Of a DNA stretch of 64,000 bases, positions 35,117-42,824 are shown in pieces. How positions within the stretch are numbered: the first letter of the stretch is position 1; every line of letters starts with the position of its first letter. This DNA comes from Halobium salinum. Its GTDB lineage: Archaea; Halobacteriota; Halobacteria; Halobacteriales; Haloferacaceae. Under the pieces are notes generated by a model. That model saw only the letters and a list, made by a program, of their open reading frames with translations. It searched no databases and was not told the DNA's origin. The stretch covers positions 17,402 to 81,401 of the forward strand of contig NZ_JAODIW010000006.1 of NCBI RefSeq assembly GCF_026586625.1, read 5' to 3'. The position numbers were made by a program, and so were the translations under genes.

Positions 35117-36436
35117 ATGACAAAGCGCGTCGCTCTCGCGTTCAGCGGAGGACTCGACACGACAGTCTGCGTGCCGCTCCTCGAAGAGGAGTACGGCTAC
35201 GACGAGGTCGTCGGCGTCACGGTCGACGTCGGCCAGCCCGAACCCGAATTCGACGAAGCCGAGGAGACCGCCGAGGCCCTCGACCTCGAACACTACGTCG
35301 TCGACGCGCGAGACGAGTTCGCCGACCTCTGTTTCGACTCCGTGCGCGCCAACGCCGAGTACCAGGGGTACCCCCTCGGGACGGCGCTGGCCCGCCCGGT
35401 CATCGCCAAGAAGATTCTGGAGGTCGCGAAAGAGCAGGACTGCGACGCCCTCGCCCACGGCTGTACCGGGAAGGGGAACGACCAGCTGCGCTTCGAGGCC
35501 GTCTGGCGCGCCTCCGACCTCGAGGTCATCGCCCCCGTGCGCGAGATGGGGCTGACCCGCGAGTGGGAGATGGAGTACGCGGCGGAGAAGGAACTGCCCG
35601 TCGAGGGCGGCAACGAGGGTGCCTGGTCCATCGACACCAACCTCTGGTCGCGCTCGGTCGAAGGTGACGACCTCGAGGACCCGAGCTACGTCCCGCCGGA
35701 GGACATCTACGACTGGACGACGGCGCCCACCGAGTCCGAGGGGACGGAACTCGTCGAAATCGAGTTCGACGAGGGGTACCCGGTTGCCGTCGACACCGTC
35801 GAGGAAACCTCGACGAGCTCCCAGCCGTCGGCTGGGAACGGCGAGGAGCAGTCCGCAGTCGACATCATCGAGCAGTTGAACGAGCAGGCGGGCGCCCACG
35901 GTATCGGGCGCACCGACATGATGGAAGACCGCATGCTCGGGCTGAAGGTGCGCGAGAACTACGAACATCCGGCCGCAACGGTGCTTCTGACGGCACACGA
36001 AGCCCTGGAGCAGTTAGTGCTGACGAAGGAGGAGCGCGACTTCAAACAGCAGATCGACCACCAGTGGGCCGAGAAGGGGTACCAGGGGCTCGTCGACGCG
36101 CCGCTGATGACCTCGCTCGACGGGTTCCTCGACGCGAACCAGACGAAGGTGACGGGAACCGTGACGGTGAAACTCGACGCCGGGCAGGTCCGCCCGGTCG
36201 CCCGCGAGTCCGACTACGCCGTCTACTCCGAGTCGGCGGCGTCGTTCAACACCGAGACCGTCGACGGCATCGAGCAGGCCGACGCGACCGGCGTGGCGAA
36301 GTACCACGGGTTCCAGTCACGCCTCGCCAACGCGGTGGCGGCGGGAGTCGAGAAGCCCGAACTGGCGGCGGACGGAAGCGGAGACGGCCACGAACTGCCG
36401 TCGAAGGACGGCGGCGAGGACGGCGAGGACAAGTAA
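35117..36436 (+). CDS. argG: Argininosuccinate synthase
   Basis: A 439-residue ATP-dependent ligase joining citrulline and aspartate, the penultimate step of arginine synthesis. The PP-loop is at the N-terminus (VALAFSGGLDTTVCVPLL), followed by AHGCTGKGNDQLRFE and EGGNEGAWSIDTNLWSRSVEG. ATG 35117 is chosen since it places the first strand at residue 4 and fits the leaderless promoter. A 20-residue acidic/Ser-rich insert around residues 232-253 is encoded partly by a perfect palindrome. The C-terminal 20 residues are acidic and variable. argH follows 1 bp after the stop. Confidence 0.97.
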   Translation: MTKRVALAFSGGLDTTVCVPLLEEEYGYDEVVGVTVDVGQPEPEFDEAEETAEALDLEHYVVDARDEFADLCFDSVRANAEYQGYPLGTALARPVIAKKILEVAKEQDCDALAHGCTGKGNDQLRFEAVWRASDLEVIAPVREMGLTREWEMEYAAEKELPVEGGNEGAWSIDTNLWSRSVEGDDLEDPSYVPPEDIYDWTTAPTESEGTELVEIEFDEGYPVAVDTVEETSTSSQPSAGNGEEQSAVDIIEQLNEQAGAHGIGRTDMMEDRMLGLKVRENYEHPAATVLLTAHEALEQLVLTKEERDFKQQIDHQWAEKGYQGLVDAPLMTSLDGFLDANQTKVTGTVTVKLDAGQVRPVARESDYAVYSESAASFNTETVDGIEQADATGVAKYHGFQSRLANAVAAGVEKPELAADGSGDGHELPSKDGGEDGEDK

Positions 36437-36437
36437 G

Positions 36438-37916
36438 ATGGGTGAGGAGGAAGCCACCGACGACACCGTCGTCCGCCGGGACCGCTTCAGCGGCGGCCCC
36501 GCCCGCGGCTTCCTCTCCAGTCTCGACGCCGACCGGCGCATCTTCGAGGCCGACCTCGCGGTCGACCGCGCCCACGTCGTGATGCTCGCAGAACGGGGAA
36601 TCGTCGGCGACGACGTCGCCGGCGAGATTCTGGCCACACTCGACGACGTCGAGGCGGCGGGCCACGGCGCCCTGCCGGACGGCGAGGACGTCCACGAGGC
36701 CATCGAGTCGGCGGTCGTCTCCGAAGTCGGCCCCGAGGGCGGACGGATGCACACCGCCCGGTCGCGCAACGACGAGGTGGCGACCTGTATCAGGTATCGC
36801 CTCCGCGACGACCTGCTCCGTTCGGTCGAGACGGCGCTCGCCCTGCGCGAGTCGCTCGTCGAGTCGGCGGCCGACCACACCGAGACGTTGCTCCCGGGGT
36901 ACACCCACCTCCAGCCCGCCCAGCCGACGACGGTTGCCCACTGGCTACTCTCCTACGAGGCCGCCGTCACGCGGGACGCCGAGCGCTTGTTCGACGCCTA
37001 CGCTCGTGTGAACCGTTCCCCCCTCGGCGGGGCCGCGTTCGCGGGGACGCCGTTCGATATCGACCGCGACCGGACGGCCGAGTTGCTCGGCTTCGACGGC
37101 GTCGTCCGCAACTCCATGGACGCCTCGTCGGGCCGGGACGTGCTCGTCGAGGCCGTCTCGGCGCTCGCGACCCACGCCGTGACGCTGTCGGGGCTGGCGG
37201 AGGACCTGATACTCTACGCCAACCGCGGGTTCGTCTCGCTGTCGGACGACTACTCCTCCACGTCGTCCATCATGCCCCAGAAGGTGAACCCCGACACGAT
37301 GGAACTCGTGCGGGCGACCGCCGGAGACGCGGTCGGCGACCTCACCGGGCTGTTGACGACGCTGAAGGGGCTGCCCCGCGCGTACAACCGCGACCTCCAG
37401 CGCGCCACGCCCCACGCGTGGGACGCCGTCGACGACGTGACGGCCGCAAGCGAGGTAGCGGCGGGCGCGGTGGCGACGGCGACCTGGCACGCCGAGGCGA
37501 CGACGCCCGCCGCGGGGGAAGGGTTCTCGACTGCGACGGGCGTCGCCGACGCGCTCGCGATGGCGGGGCTCCCCTTCCGGACCGCACACGAAGTCGTCGC
37601 GGCGGCCGCACCCGAGGTCGAACCGGAGGACGACGTGGCAACCGTTACCGCAAGAGTTGACGCGGCCGCAGAGGCGGTATTAGGGGAGTCACTATGGGAG
37701 TACGTGACCCGGGACGCCGTGACGCGCGTGCTCGACCCCGCCGAGAGCGTGGCGAGTCGCGACTCCGCCGGCGGCCCCGCCCCCGACGCGGTCGCGAGCG
37801 AGGTCAAGGCGGCCCGTGAGTCGCTCGCGGCCGACCGCGAGACGCTCGCCGGACGCCGTGAGGCGCTGGCGGCGGCGGCCGAAGCGCTCGACGCGGAGGT
37901 GGCGAGCTATGTCTGA
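36438..37916 (+). CDS. argH: Argininosuccinate lyase
   Basis: A 492-residue fumarase/aspartase-superfamily enzyme that cleaves argininosuccinate to arginine and fumarate. The family signature with the catalytic Ser is SSIMPQKVNPDTMELV; MHTARSRNDEVATCIRYRLR and LLPGYTHLQPAQPTTVAHWLL are also diagnostic. It starts with FSGGPARGFLSSLDADRRIFEADLAVD, the usual N-terminal region. The C-terminal 60 residues are an Ala-rich helical extension (VKAARESLAADRETLAGRR). It is cotranscribed with argG. Confidence 0.97.
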   Translation: MGEEEATDDTVVRRDRFSGGPARGFLSSLDADRRIFEADLAVDRAHVVMLAERGIVGDDVAGEILATLDDVEAAGHGALPDGEDVHEAIESAVVSEVGPEGGRMHTARSRNDEVATCIRYRLRDDLLRSVETALALRESLVESAADHTETLLPGYTHLQPAQPTTVAHWLLSYEAAVTRDAERLFDAYARVNRSPLGGAAFAGTPFDIDRDRTAELLGFDGVVRNSMDASSGRDVLVEAVSALATHAVTLSGLAEDLILYANRGFVSLSDDYSSTSSIMPQKVNPDTMELVRATAGDAVGDLTGLLTTLKGLPRAYNRDLQRATPHAWDAVDDVTAASEVAAGAVATATWHAEATTPAAGEGFSTATGVADALAMAGLPFRTAHEVVAAAAPEVEPEDDVATVTARVDAAAEAVLGESLWEYVTRDAVTRVLDPAESVASRDSAGGPAPDAVASEVKAARESLAADRETLAGRREALAAAAEALDAEVASYV

Positions 37917-38238
37917 GGCGTTCGGCGCCGCGAGCGGCGCGCTCGACGTCGCGAGCGACGGAGTCGGTCGGGAGTCGACGCCGAGAGGTGGCCGGCTCCG
38001 ACGACCGCGACGACTCCCGCTCCGGCGAGCGGCGCGTCCGGTCCCGGCCCCGCGACCGAGTCCGTCGCCGCGACCGCGGCCGGTCGGTGTGGACGCGGCG
38101 CCGACCCCGACCCCGACGCCGGTCGGAGCCCCGCTCCCGCCGCTGCCGCTTCCGCCGTCCCCTCTTGGGGACAAACTACCAACTATCCGACCATCGGTGC
38201 GCGGTTCGGCACGAAGCGACGTTCTCCCCCTCGATTAG
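37909..38238 (+). pseudogene. Doubtful ORF between argH and lysW, possibly frame-disrupted
   Basis: The 399-bp gap 37917-38315 is almost filled by a frame starting with an ATG that overlaps the argH stop. Its first 25 codons (SEAFGAASGALDVASDGVG) look haloarchaeal. After about 37985 it turns Pro/Arg-rich, while the +1 frame takes over strong GC third-position bias and reads GSDDRDDSRSGERRVRSRPRD, very Arg-rich. This switch suggests a frameshifted or decaying small gene, or repetitive non-coding DNA with GACCGC/CCGACC runs. No family was recognised and I would not treat it as a functional protein. Confidence 0.25.
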
Positions 38239-38252
38239 GGTCGACCACGTCT

Positions 38253-38283
38253 TTTAATTTCGATTACAATATCGACGAATTTA
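38253..38283 (+). promoter_or_regulatory. lysW operon promoter with arginine-regulon composite element
   Basis: TTTAATT (38253-38259), 13 bp, CGACGAATTTA (38273-38283), identical in block sequence and spacing to the argG promoter. An inverted repeat TCGAT-N6-ATCGA (38260-38275) lies between and overlaps the second block. ATG of lysW is 33 bp after the TATA segment. Confidence 0.65.
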
Positions 38284-38315
38284 AGGTAGATAGCCGGCAA
38301 CGGTGAGGTACAGCA

Positions 38316-38486
38316 ATGACCGACGCCGACTGTCCCGAGTGCGGGGCCGAACTGTCCCTGCACGAGGACCTGGAAGCCGGAGAGATCGTCGACTGTGGAA
38401 CCTGCGGTGCGGAACTGGAAGTCGTCGACGTCAACCCGCCGGTCCTCGAGCGAGCCCCGGAGCTCGAAGAGGACTGGGGGGAGTGA
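38316..38486 (+). CDS. lysW: Amino-group carrier protein LysW (ArgW)
   Basis: A 56-residue acidic carrier protein. Cys6, Cys9, Cys27 and Cys30 (CPECG and CGTCG) bind zinc, and the C-terminus is the conserved EDWGE, whose last Glu forms the isopeptide bond to the alpha-amino group of glutamate. Intermediates of arginine synthesis stay attached to this protein in place of acetylation. It leads the lysW-argX-argC-argB-argD-argE-argF unit and has its own promoter. As in other haloarchaea, a lysine role is unlikely because these organisms make lysine through diaminopimelate. Confidence 0.95.
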   Translation: MTDADCPECGAELSLHEDLEAGEIVDCGTCGAELEVVDVNPPVLERAPELEEDWGE

Positions 38487-38570
38487 GTTGACGGCGACTA
38501 GCTCACCCCACAGCGGTTCGACGGCGGGCGGCGCAGTACACACTGTCGTCCGCTCCGGAGGTGACGGCCT

Positions 38571-39476
38571 GTGAAGGTCGGCATCCTCTACTCGCGCATC
38601 CGCAAGGACGAGAAGCTGCTCCTCTCGGAGCTCCGCGAGCGCGACCACGACGTGGTGAAACTCGACGTGCGGAAGCTCCGCTTCGGGCTGGACGACGTGA
38701 CCGACCTCGACGGGGAGGCCTCGGAAGCGACCGACTGCGACGTCGTACTCGACCGCTGTCTCGCGACCAGCCGCTCGCTGTACGCGACGCAGTTCCTCGA
38801 CTCGTACGGCGTCACCGTCGTCAACGGTCCCGACACGGCCGACGTCTGCGCCGACAAGGCGAAGAACAGCCTCGCGCTCCAGCGTGCGGACGTTCCCACA
38901 CCCGCGACGGAGGTAGCGTTCACGAAGGAGGCCGCGATGCGGGCCATCGAGGAGTTCGGCTACCCCTGCGTGCTGAAGCCCGTCGTCGGCTCGTGGGGCC
39001 GCCTGATGGCGAAAATCGACTCCCGCTCGGCGGCGGAGGCGATTCTGGAGCACAAGGCGACGCTCGGCCACTACGAGCACAAGGTGTTCTACGTCCAGGA
39101 GTTCGTCGAGAAGCCCGGCCGCGACATCCGCGTCCTGGCGGTCGACGGCGAGCCCGTGGGCGCGATGGTGCGCTCCTCGGAGCACTGGCTCACCAACGCC
39201 GCGAAGGGCGCCGACACCGACGAGTTCGAACTCGACGAGGAGGCGAAGGAGCTGGTCGAGAAGGCGAGCGACGCCGTCGGCGGCGGCCTCCTCGGGGTCG
39301 ACCTGATGGAGGTCGGCGGCGACGACTCCGGCTCCTACACCGTCCACGAGGTGAACCACACCGTCGAGTTCAAGGCGCTGAACGAGGTCGTCGACGTCGA
39401 CGTCCCCGGCGCCGTCGTCGACTGGCTGGAGGCGAAGGCCGACGACGAGAAGCGGGCCGCGGAGGCGGTGTTATGA
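38571..39476 (+). CDS. argX: Glutamate-LysW ligase ArgX (LysX family ATP-grasp)
   Basis: A 301-residue RimK-type ATP-grasp ligase attaching the alpha-amino group of glutamate to the C-terminal Glu of LysW. GTG 38571 starts KVGILYSRIRKDEKLLLSEL, the family N-terminus. ATP-binding features: PCVLKPVVGSWGRLMAKI, YYVQEFVEKPGRDIRVL-like segment at residues about 180-195, and GGLLGVDLMEV with VHEVNHTVEFKAL for Mg binding. An 84-bp spacer separates it from lysW, and it overlaps argC by 4 bp (ATGA). Glutamate specificity is inferred from the operon. Confidence 0.93.
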   Translation: MKVGILYSRIRKDEKLLLSELRERDHDVVKLDVRKLRFGLDDVTDLDGEASEATDCDVVLDRCLATSRSLYATQFLDSYGVTVVNGPDTADVCADKAKNSLALQRADVPTPATEVAFTKEAAMRAIEEFGYPCVLKPVVGSWGRLMAKIDSRSAAEAILEHKATLGHYEHKVFYVQEFVEKPGRDIRVLAVDGEPVGAMVRSSEHWLTNAAKGADTDEFELDEEAKELVEKASDAVGGGLLGVDLMEVGGDDSGSYTVHEVNHTVEFKALNEVVDVDVPGAVVDWLEAKADDEKRAAEAVL

Positions 39477-40549
39477 GTTCGGTCGGCGACGACGCCGAGA
39501 CCGACACCGAGGCGACGACACGCGCCGGCGTCGTCGGCGCCAGCGGCTTCACCGGCGGCGAACTCTGCCGCCTCCTGACCGCACACCCCGAGTTCGACCT
39601 CGTGCAGGCGACGAGCCGCGAGTACGAGAACAAAACTGTGGGGTCGGTCCACCCCAACCTCCGCGGGGTCGACCTGCGCTTCTCGGACCCCACCGATTTA
39701 GAGTCCGTAGACACCCTGTTCACCGCGACGCCTCACGGCGTCTCGATGGAGCACGTCGACGAGTTCTTCGAGGCCGCGGATACGGTGGTGGACCTCTCGG
39801 CGGACTTCCGCCTCGACACCGAAGAGCAGTACGACGAGTGGTACGACGGCCACGTCGCGCCGGAGTACCTGGAGAAGGCCGAGTACGCCCTGCCCGAGTT
39901 GAACCGGGAGAACCTGACCGGCGCGGAACTCATCGCGTCGGGTGGCTGTAACGCGACGGCGACGATGCTCGGGCTGAAACCGCTCGTAGACGGTGGTCTG
40001 ATAGACTCGAACGACCGCGTGGTCGTGGACGTGAAAGTCGGCTCCAGCGAGGGCGGCGCCGGCGGCGGAGCGGCCTCCTCACACGCCGAGCGCTCCGGCG
40101 TCGTGCGGCCGTACGCGCCGACCGGGCACCGCCACGAGGCCGAAATCGAGCAGTTCCTCGGCCTCTCGACCGCGTTCACCGTCCACGCCGTCGACATGGT
40201 CCGCGGCGCGTCCGCCACGGGCCACGTCTTCCCCGGCGAGCGCGTGACGAAGGGCGACCTCTGGTCGGCCTACCGCGACGCGTACGAGGACGAGCCGTTC
40301 GTCCGCCTCGTCGCGGGCGGCGGCGGCGTGTACCGCTACCCCGAGCCCAAGGCCGTGGCCGGGACGAACTACGCCGAGGTCGGCTTCGAACTCGACCCCG
40401 CTAATGGAAGGATAGTCGTGTTCTCGGCCATCGACAACATGATGAAGGGGTCGGCCGGGCAGGCCGTCCACGCCGCGAACGTCGCCCTCGGCTTCGAGGA
40501 GACCGCCGGCCTGGAGTTCGGCGGCCTCCACCCCGTGGGGGCACCCTGA
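39473..40549 (+). CDS. argC: [LysW]-gamma-glutamyl-phosphate reductase ArgC (LysY)
   Basis: A 358-residue NADPH-dependent reductase converting the LysW-bound glutamyl phosphate to the semialdehyde. ATG 39473 overlaps argX; an acidic tail of about 15 residues precedes the Rossmann motif AGVVGASGFTGGELCRLL. The catalytic Cys is in LIASGGCNATATMLGL, and the dimer/active-site segment KVGSSEGGAGGGAASSHAE follows. GHRHEAEIEQFLG matches the ArgC His region. It ends with a TGATG junction to argB. Confidence 0.95.
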   Translation: MSSVGDDAETDTEATTRAGVVGASGFTGGELCRLLTAHPEFDLVQATSREYENKTVGSVHPNLRGVDLRFSDPTDLESVDTLFTATPHGVSMEHVDEFFEAADTVVDLSADFRLDTEEQYDEWYDGHVAPEYLEKAEYALPELNRENLTGAELIASGGCNATATMLGLKPLVDGGLIDSNDRVVVDVKVGSSEGGAGGGAASSHAERSGVVRPYAPTGHRHEAEIEQFLGLSTAFTVHAVDMVRGASATGHVFPGERVTKGDLWSAYRDAYEDEPFVRLVAGGGGVYRYPEPKAVAGTNYAEVGFELDPANGRIVVFSAIDNMMKGSAGQAVHAANVALGFEETAGLEFGGLHPVGAP

Positions 40550-41688
40550 TGACAGAGACAGACGACAGCGCCGACGACGAATACGAGTTCGAATCTCCAC
40601 ACGAAACGGAGGGGTTCGACTCGGGCCGTGGAGTGGAAACGAAGGGGTCCAGTGGGAGCGACGGACCCGAAACCGAGGGGTTCTGCGTCGACGACGTGGT
40701 CGCCCACGGCGGCACCGTCGAGGCGTTCCTCGCCGACGGCGGCGACAACCTCGTGGCCGATGGAGGACTCGTCGACGAGACCGGCGACGACGTCGACGAC
40801 GCCCCCGTCGTCGTGAAAATCGGCGGCGCACGCGCGGTGAACCCCGAGGGCGCCGTGCAGGACGTCGCTCACCTCGTCGCCAACGGCCGGCAGGTCGTCG
40901 TCGTCCACGGCGGTTCGACGGCGGTCGACGAGACGCTCGAGGAACTCGGCGAGGAGCCCACCTACGTCGAGACGCCGTCGGGCGTCACCGGGCGCTTCAC
41001 CGACGAGCGCGCGATGGAGGTGTTCACGATGGTGATGCCCGGAAAACTCAACACTGACCTCGTCGCGACCCTGCGCGCGGCCGGCGTCGACGCGCTCGGT
41101 CTCTCCGGGGTCGACGGCGGCCTCCTGACGGGGAAGCGTAAATCCGCCGTGCGCGTCGTCGAGGACGGCAAGAAGAAGATCAAGCGCGGCGACCACTCCG
41201 GGAAGATAGAGTCGGTGAACGCCGACCTCCTCGGGACCCTGCTCGACGCGGGCCACGTCCCCGTGGTGACGGTCCCGATGCTGGCGGACGACGGCGTGCC
41301 GGTGAACGCCGACGCCGACCGCGCCGCCGCCGCGGTGGCGGGCGCACTGGGCGCCCAACTCGTGGTGTTGACCGACGTGTCCGGGGTGTACGAGGACCCC
41401 GACGACCCCGAGACGCTCGTCTCGTCGGCGACGACGCCGGCGGACCTGGAGGCGCTGCAGGGCGCCGCCGAGGGGTTCATGACGAAGAAGGTGATGGCGG
41501 CCGTCGAGGCGCTGGAGGGCGGCGCCGCCGAGGTCGTCGTCGCCGACGCCAACCTGCGCGACCCCATCACGAACGCGCTCGGCGGCGGCGGGACGCACGT
41601 CTCGCCGGGTGTGTTGGGTGATGCGAGCGGCGTCGGCGACGCCGACGACGGGATTGGCGGCGACGAGGCCGGGGAGGTCGAACAATGA
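40549..41688 (+). CDS. argB: [LysW]-glutamate kinase ArgB (LysZ), with repeat-bearing acidic N-terminal extension
   Basis: A 379-residue amino-acid kinase; the conserved fold starts only at residue 87 (PVVVKIGGARAV). Signature segments are VVVHGGSTAVDETLEELG, LSGVDGGLLTGKRK and DKVSGVY-like VLTDVSGVYEDPDDPE. It phosphorylates the side-chain carboxyl of LysW-bound glutamate. The 86-residue acidic extension holds three 11-residue repeats (HETEGF, VETKGS, PETEGF at residues 18, 29, 40) encoded by three ORB-like DNA motifs; codon bias drops there. A later start (GTG 40750) is possible, leaving the motifs intergenic, but TGATG coupling to argC favours 40549. The C-terminal acidic tail is also variable. 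Confidence 0.93.
   Translation: MTETDDSADDEYEFESPHETEGFDSGRGVETKGSSGSDGPETEGFCVDDVVAHGGTVEAFLADGGDNLVADGGLVDETGDDVDDAPVVVKIGGARAVNPEGAVQDVAHLVANGRQVVVVHGGSTAVDETLEELGEEPTYVETPSGVTGRFTDERAMEVFTMVMPGKLNTDLVATLRAAGVDALGLSGVDGGLLTGKRKSAVRVVEDGKKKIKRGDHSGKIESVNADLLGTLLDAGHVPVVTVPMLADDGVPVNADADRAAAAVAGALGAQLVVLTDVSGVYEDPDDPETLVSSATTPADLEALQGAAEGFMTKKVMAAVEALEGGAAEVVVADANLRDPITNALGGGGTHVSPGVLGDASGVGDADDGIGGDEAGEVEQ
40595..40682 (+). repeat. Three ORB-like motifs at exact 33-bp spacing inside argB
   Basis: The GAAAC cores start at 40603, 40636 and 40669. The copies read CTCCACACGAAACGGAGGGG(T), GAGTGGAAACGAAGGGGT and GGACCCGAAACCGAGGGGT, all on the plus strand. They match the ORBs flanking orc1 in this window at nearly all core positions. 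Spacing of 33 bp is about three helical turns and 11 codons. Confidence 0.75.
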
Positions 41689-42824
41689 GCGGCGGCTTCG
41701 TCTTCTCGGAGAAGCCCATCGAAATCGGACGCGGCGAGGGCGTCCACCTCTACGGGTCGGACGGCACCGAGTACCTCGACCTCGGGGCGAGCTACGCCGT
41801 CGCCGCCGTCGGCCACTGTCACCCGAAGGTCGTCGAGGCGGTGCAGGAGCAGGCCGCGGAACTGCTGTACGTGCAGGGGTCGTACCCGGTCGCGGCCCGG
41901 ACGGAGCTGTACGAGAAACTCGCCGCGCTCGGCCCCGGTGACGCCGACAACGTCTGGCTCTGTAACTCCGGGACGGAGGCCAACGAGGCCGCGATGAAGT
42001 TCGCCCGCGCCGCCACCGGCCGGGAGAAGATAATCGCCACCAAGCGCGGCTTCCACGGCCGGACGATGGGCGCGCTCGCGATGACGTGGAAGGGGAAGTA
42101 CAAGGCGCCCTACGAGCCGCTCGCGGGGGGAGTCGAGTTCGTGAGCTACGGCGACGCCGCGGAGCTTCGGGAGGCCGTCGACGACGAGACCGCGGCGGTG
42201 TTCCTAGAGCCCGTACAGGGCGAAGGAGGGATTCACGCGGCCGATGCAGGGTATCTGCAGGCGGCCCGCGAAGCGACCGAGGAGGCGGGCGCGGCGCTCG
42301 TCTTCGACGAGATTCAGACGGGCGTCGGCCGGACGGGTCACCTCTGGGCCTGCGAGGGCGCCGGGGTGGAGCCGGACGTGCTGACGACCGCGAAGGGTAT
42401 CGCCTCGGGGCTCCCCCTCGGCGCGACGCTGTGTGCGGACTGGATTGCCGAAGAACACGGCGACCACGGGTCGACGTTCTCGGGCGGCCCGGTCGCCTGC
42501 GCCGCGGCGAACGCCACGCTCGACGTCGTGGTCGAGGAGGACCTCCCCACCCACGCCGGCGACGTGGGGAGCTACCTCGTCGAGTCCCTCGAGACGGCCG
42601 TCGAGGAGGGCGACCTCCCCGTCCGCGAGGTGCGCGGCGAGGGACTGATGGTCGGCGTCGAGGTGAAACGGGGGGCGAACCGCCTCCTGCGCGACCTGGC
42701 GCTCGAACAGCAGGTGCTCGCGCTGCCCGCCGGCCGCTCGGTGGTGCGCCTCCTGCCGCCGCTCGTGCTCGACCAGGCGGGCGCCGACCGCGCCGTCGAC
42801 GCGCTCGTGGAGGTGCTCTCGTGA
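41685..42824 (+). CDS. argD: [LysW]-gamma-glutamate semialdehyde aminotransferase ArgD (LysJ)
   Basis: A 379-residue class III PLP-dependent aminotransferase that converts the LysW-bound semialdehyde to LysW-ornithine using glutamate. VWLCNSGTEANEAAMKFARA binds the phosphate of PLP; the Asp binding the pyridine N is in LVFDEIQTGVGRTG and the Schiff-base Lys in LTTAKGIASGLPLGA. GSTFSGGPVACAAA is the other phosphate-contacting loop. It overlaps argB by 4 bp (ATGA) and argE by 4 bp (GTGA). Full-length and typical. Confidence 0.96.
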   Translation: MSGGFVFSEKPIEIGRGEGVHLYGSDGTEYLDLGASYAVAAVGHCHPKVVEAVQEQAAELLYVQGSYPVAARTELYEKLAALGPGDADNVWLCNSGTEANEAAMKFARAATGREKIIATKRGFHGRTMGALAMTWKGKYKAPYEPLAGGVEFVSYGDAAELREAVDDETAAVFLEPVQGEGGIHAADAGYLQAAREATEEAGAALVFDEIQTGVGRTGHLWACEGAGVEPDVLTTAKGIASGLPLGATLCADWIAEEHGDHGSTFSGGPVACAAANATLDVVVEEDLPTHAGDVGSYLVESLETAVEEGDLPVREVRGEGLMVGVEVKRGANRLLRDLALEQQVLALPAGRSVVRLLPPLVLDQAGADRAVDALVEVLS

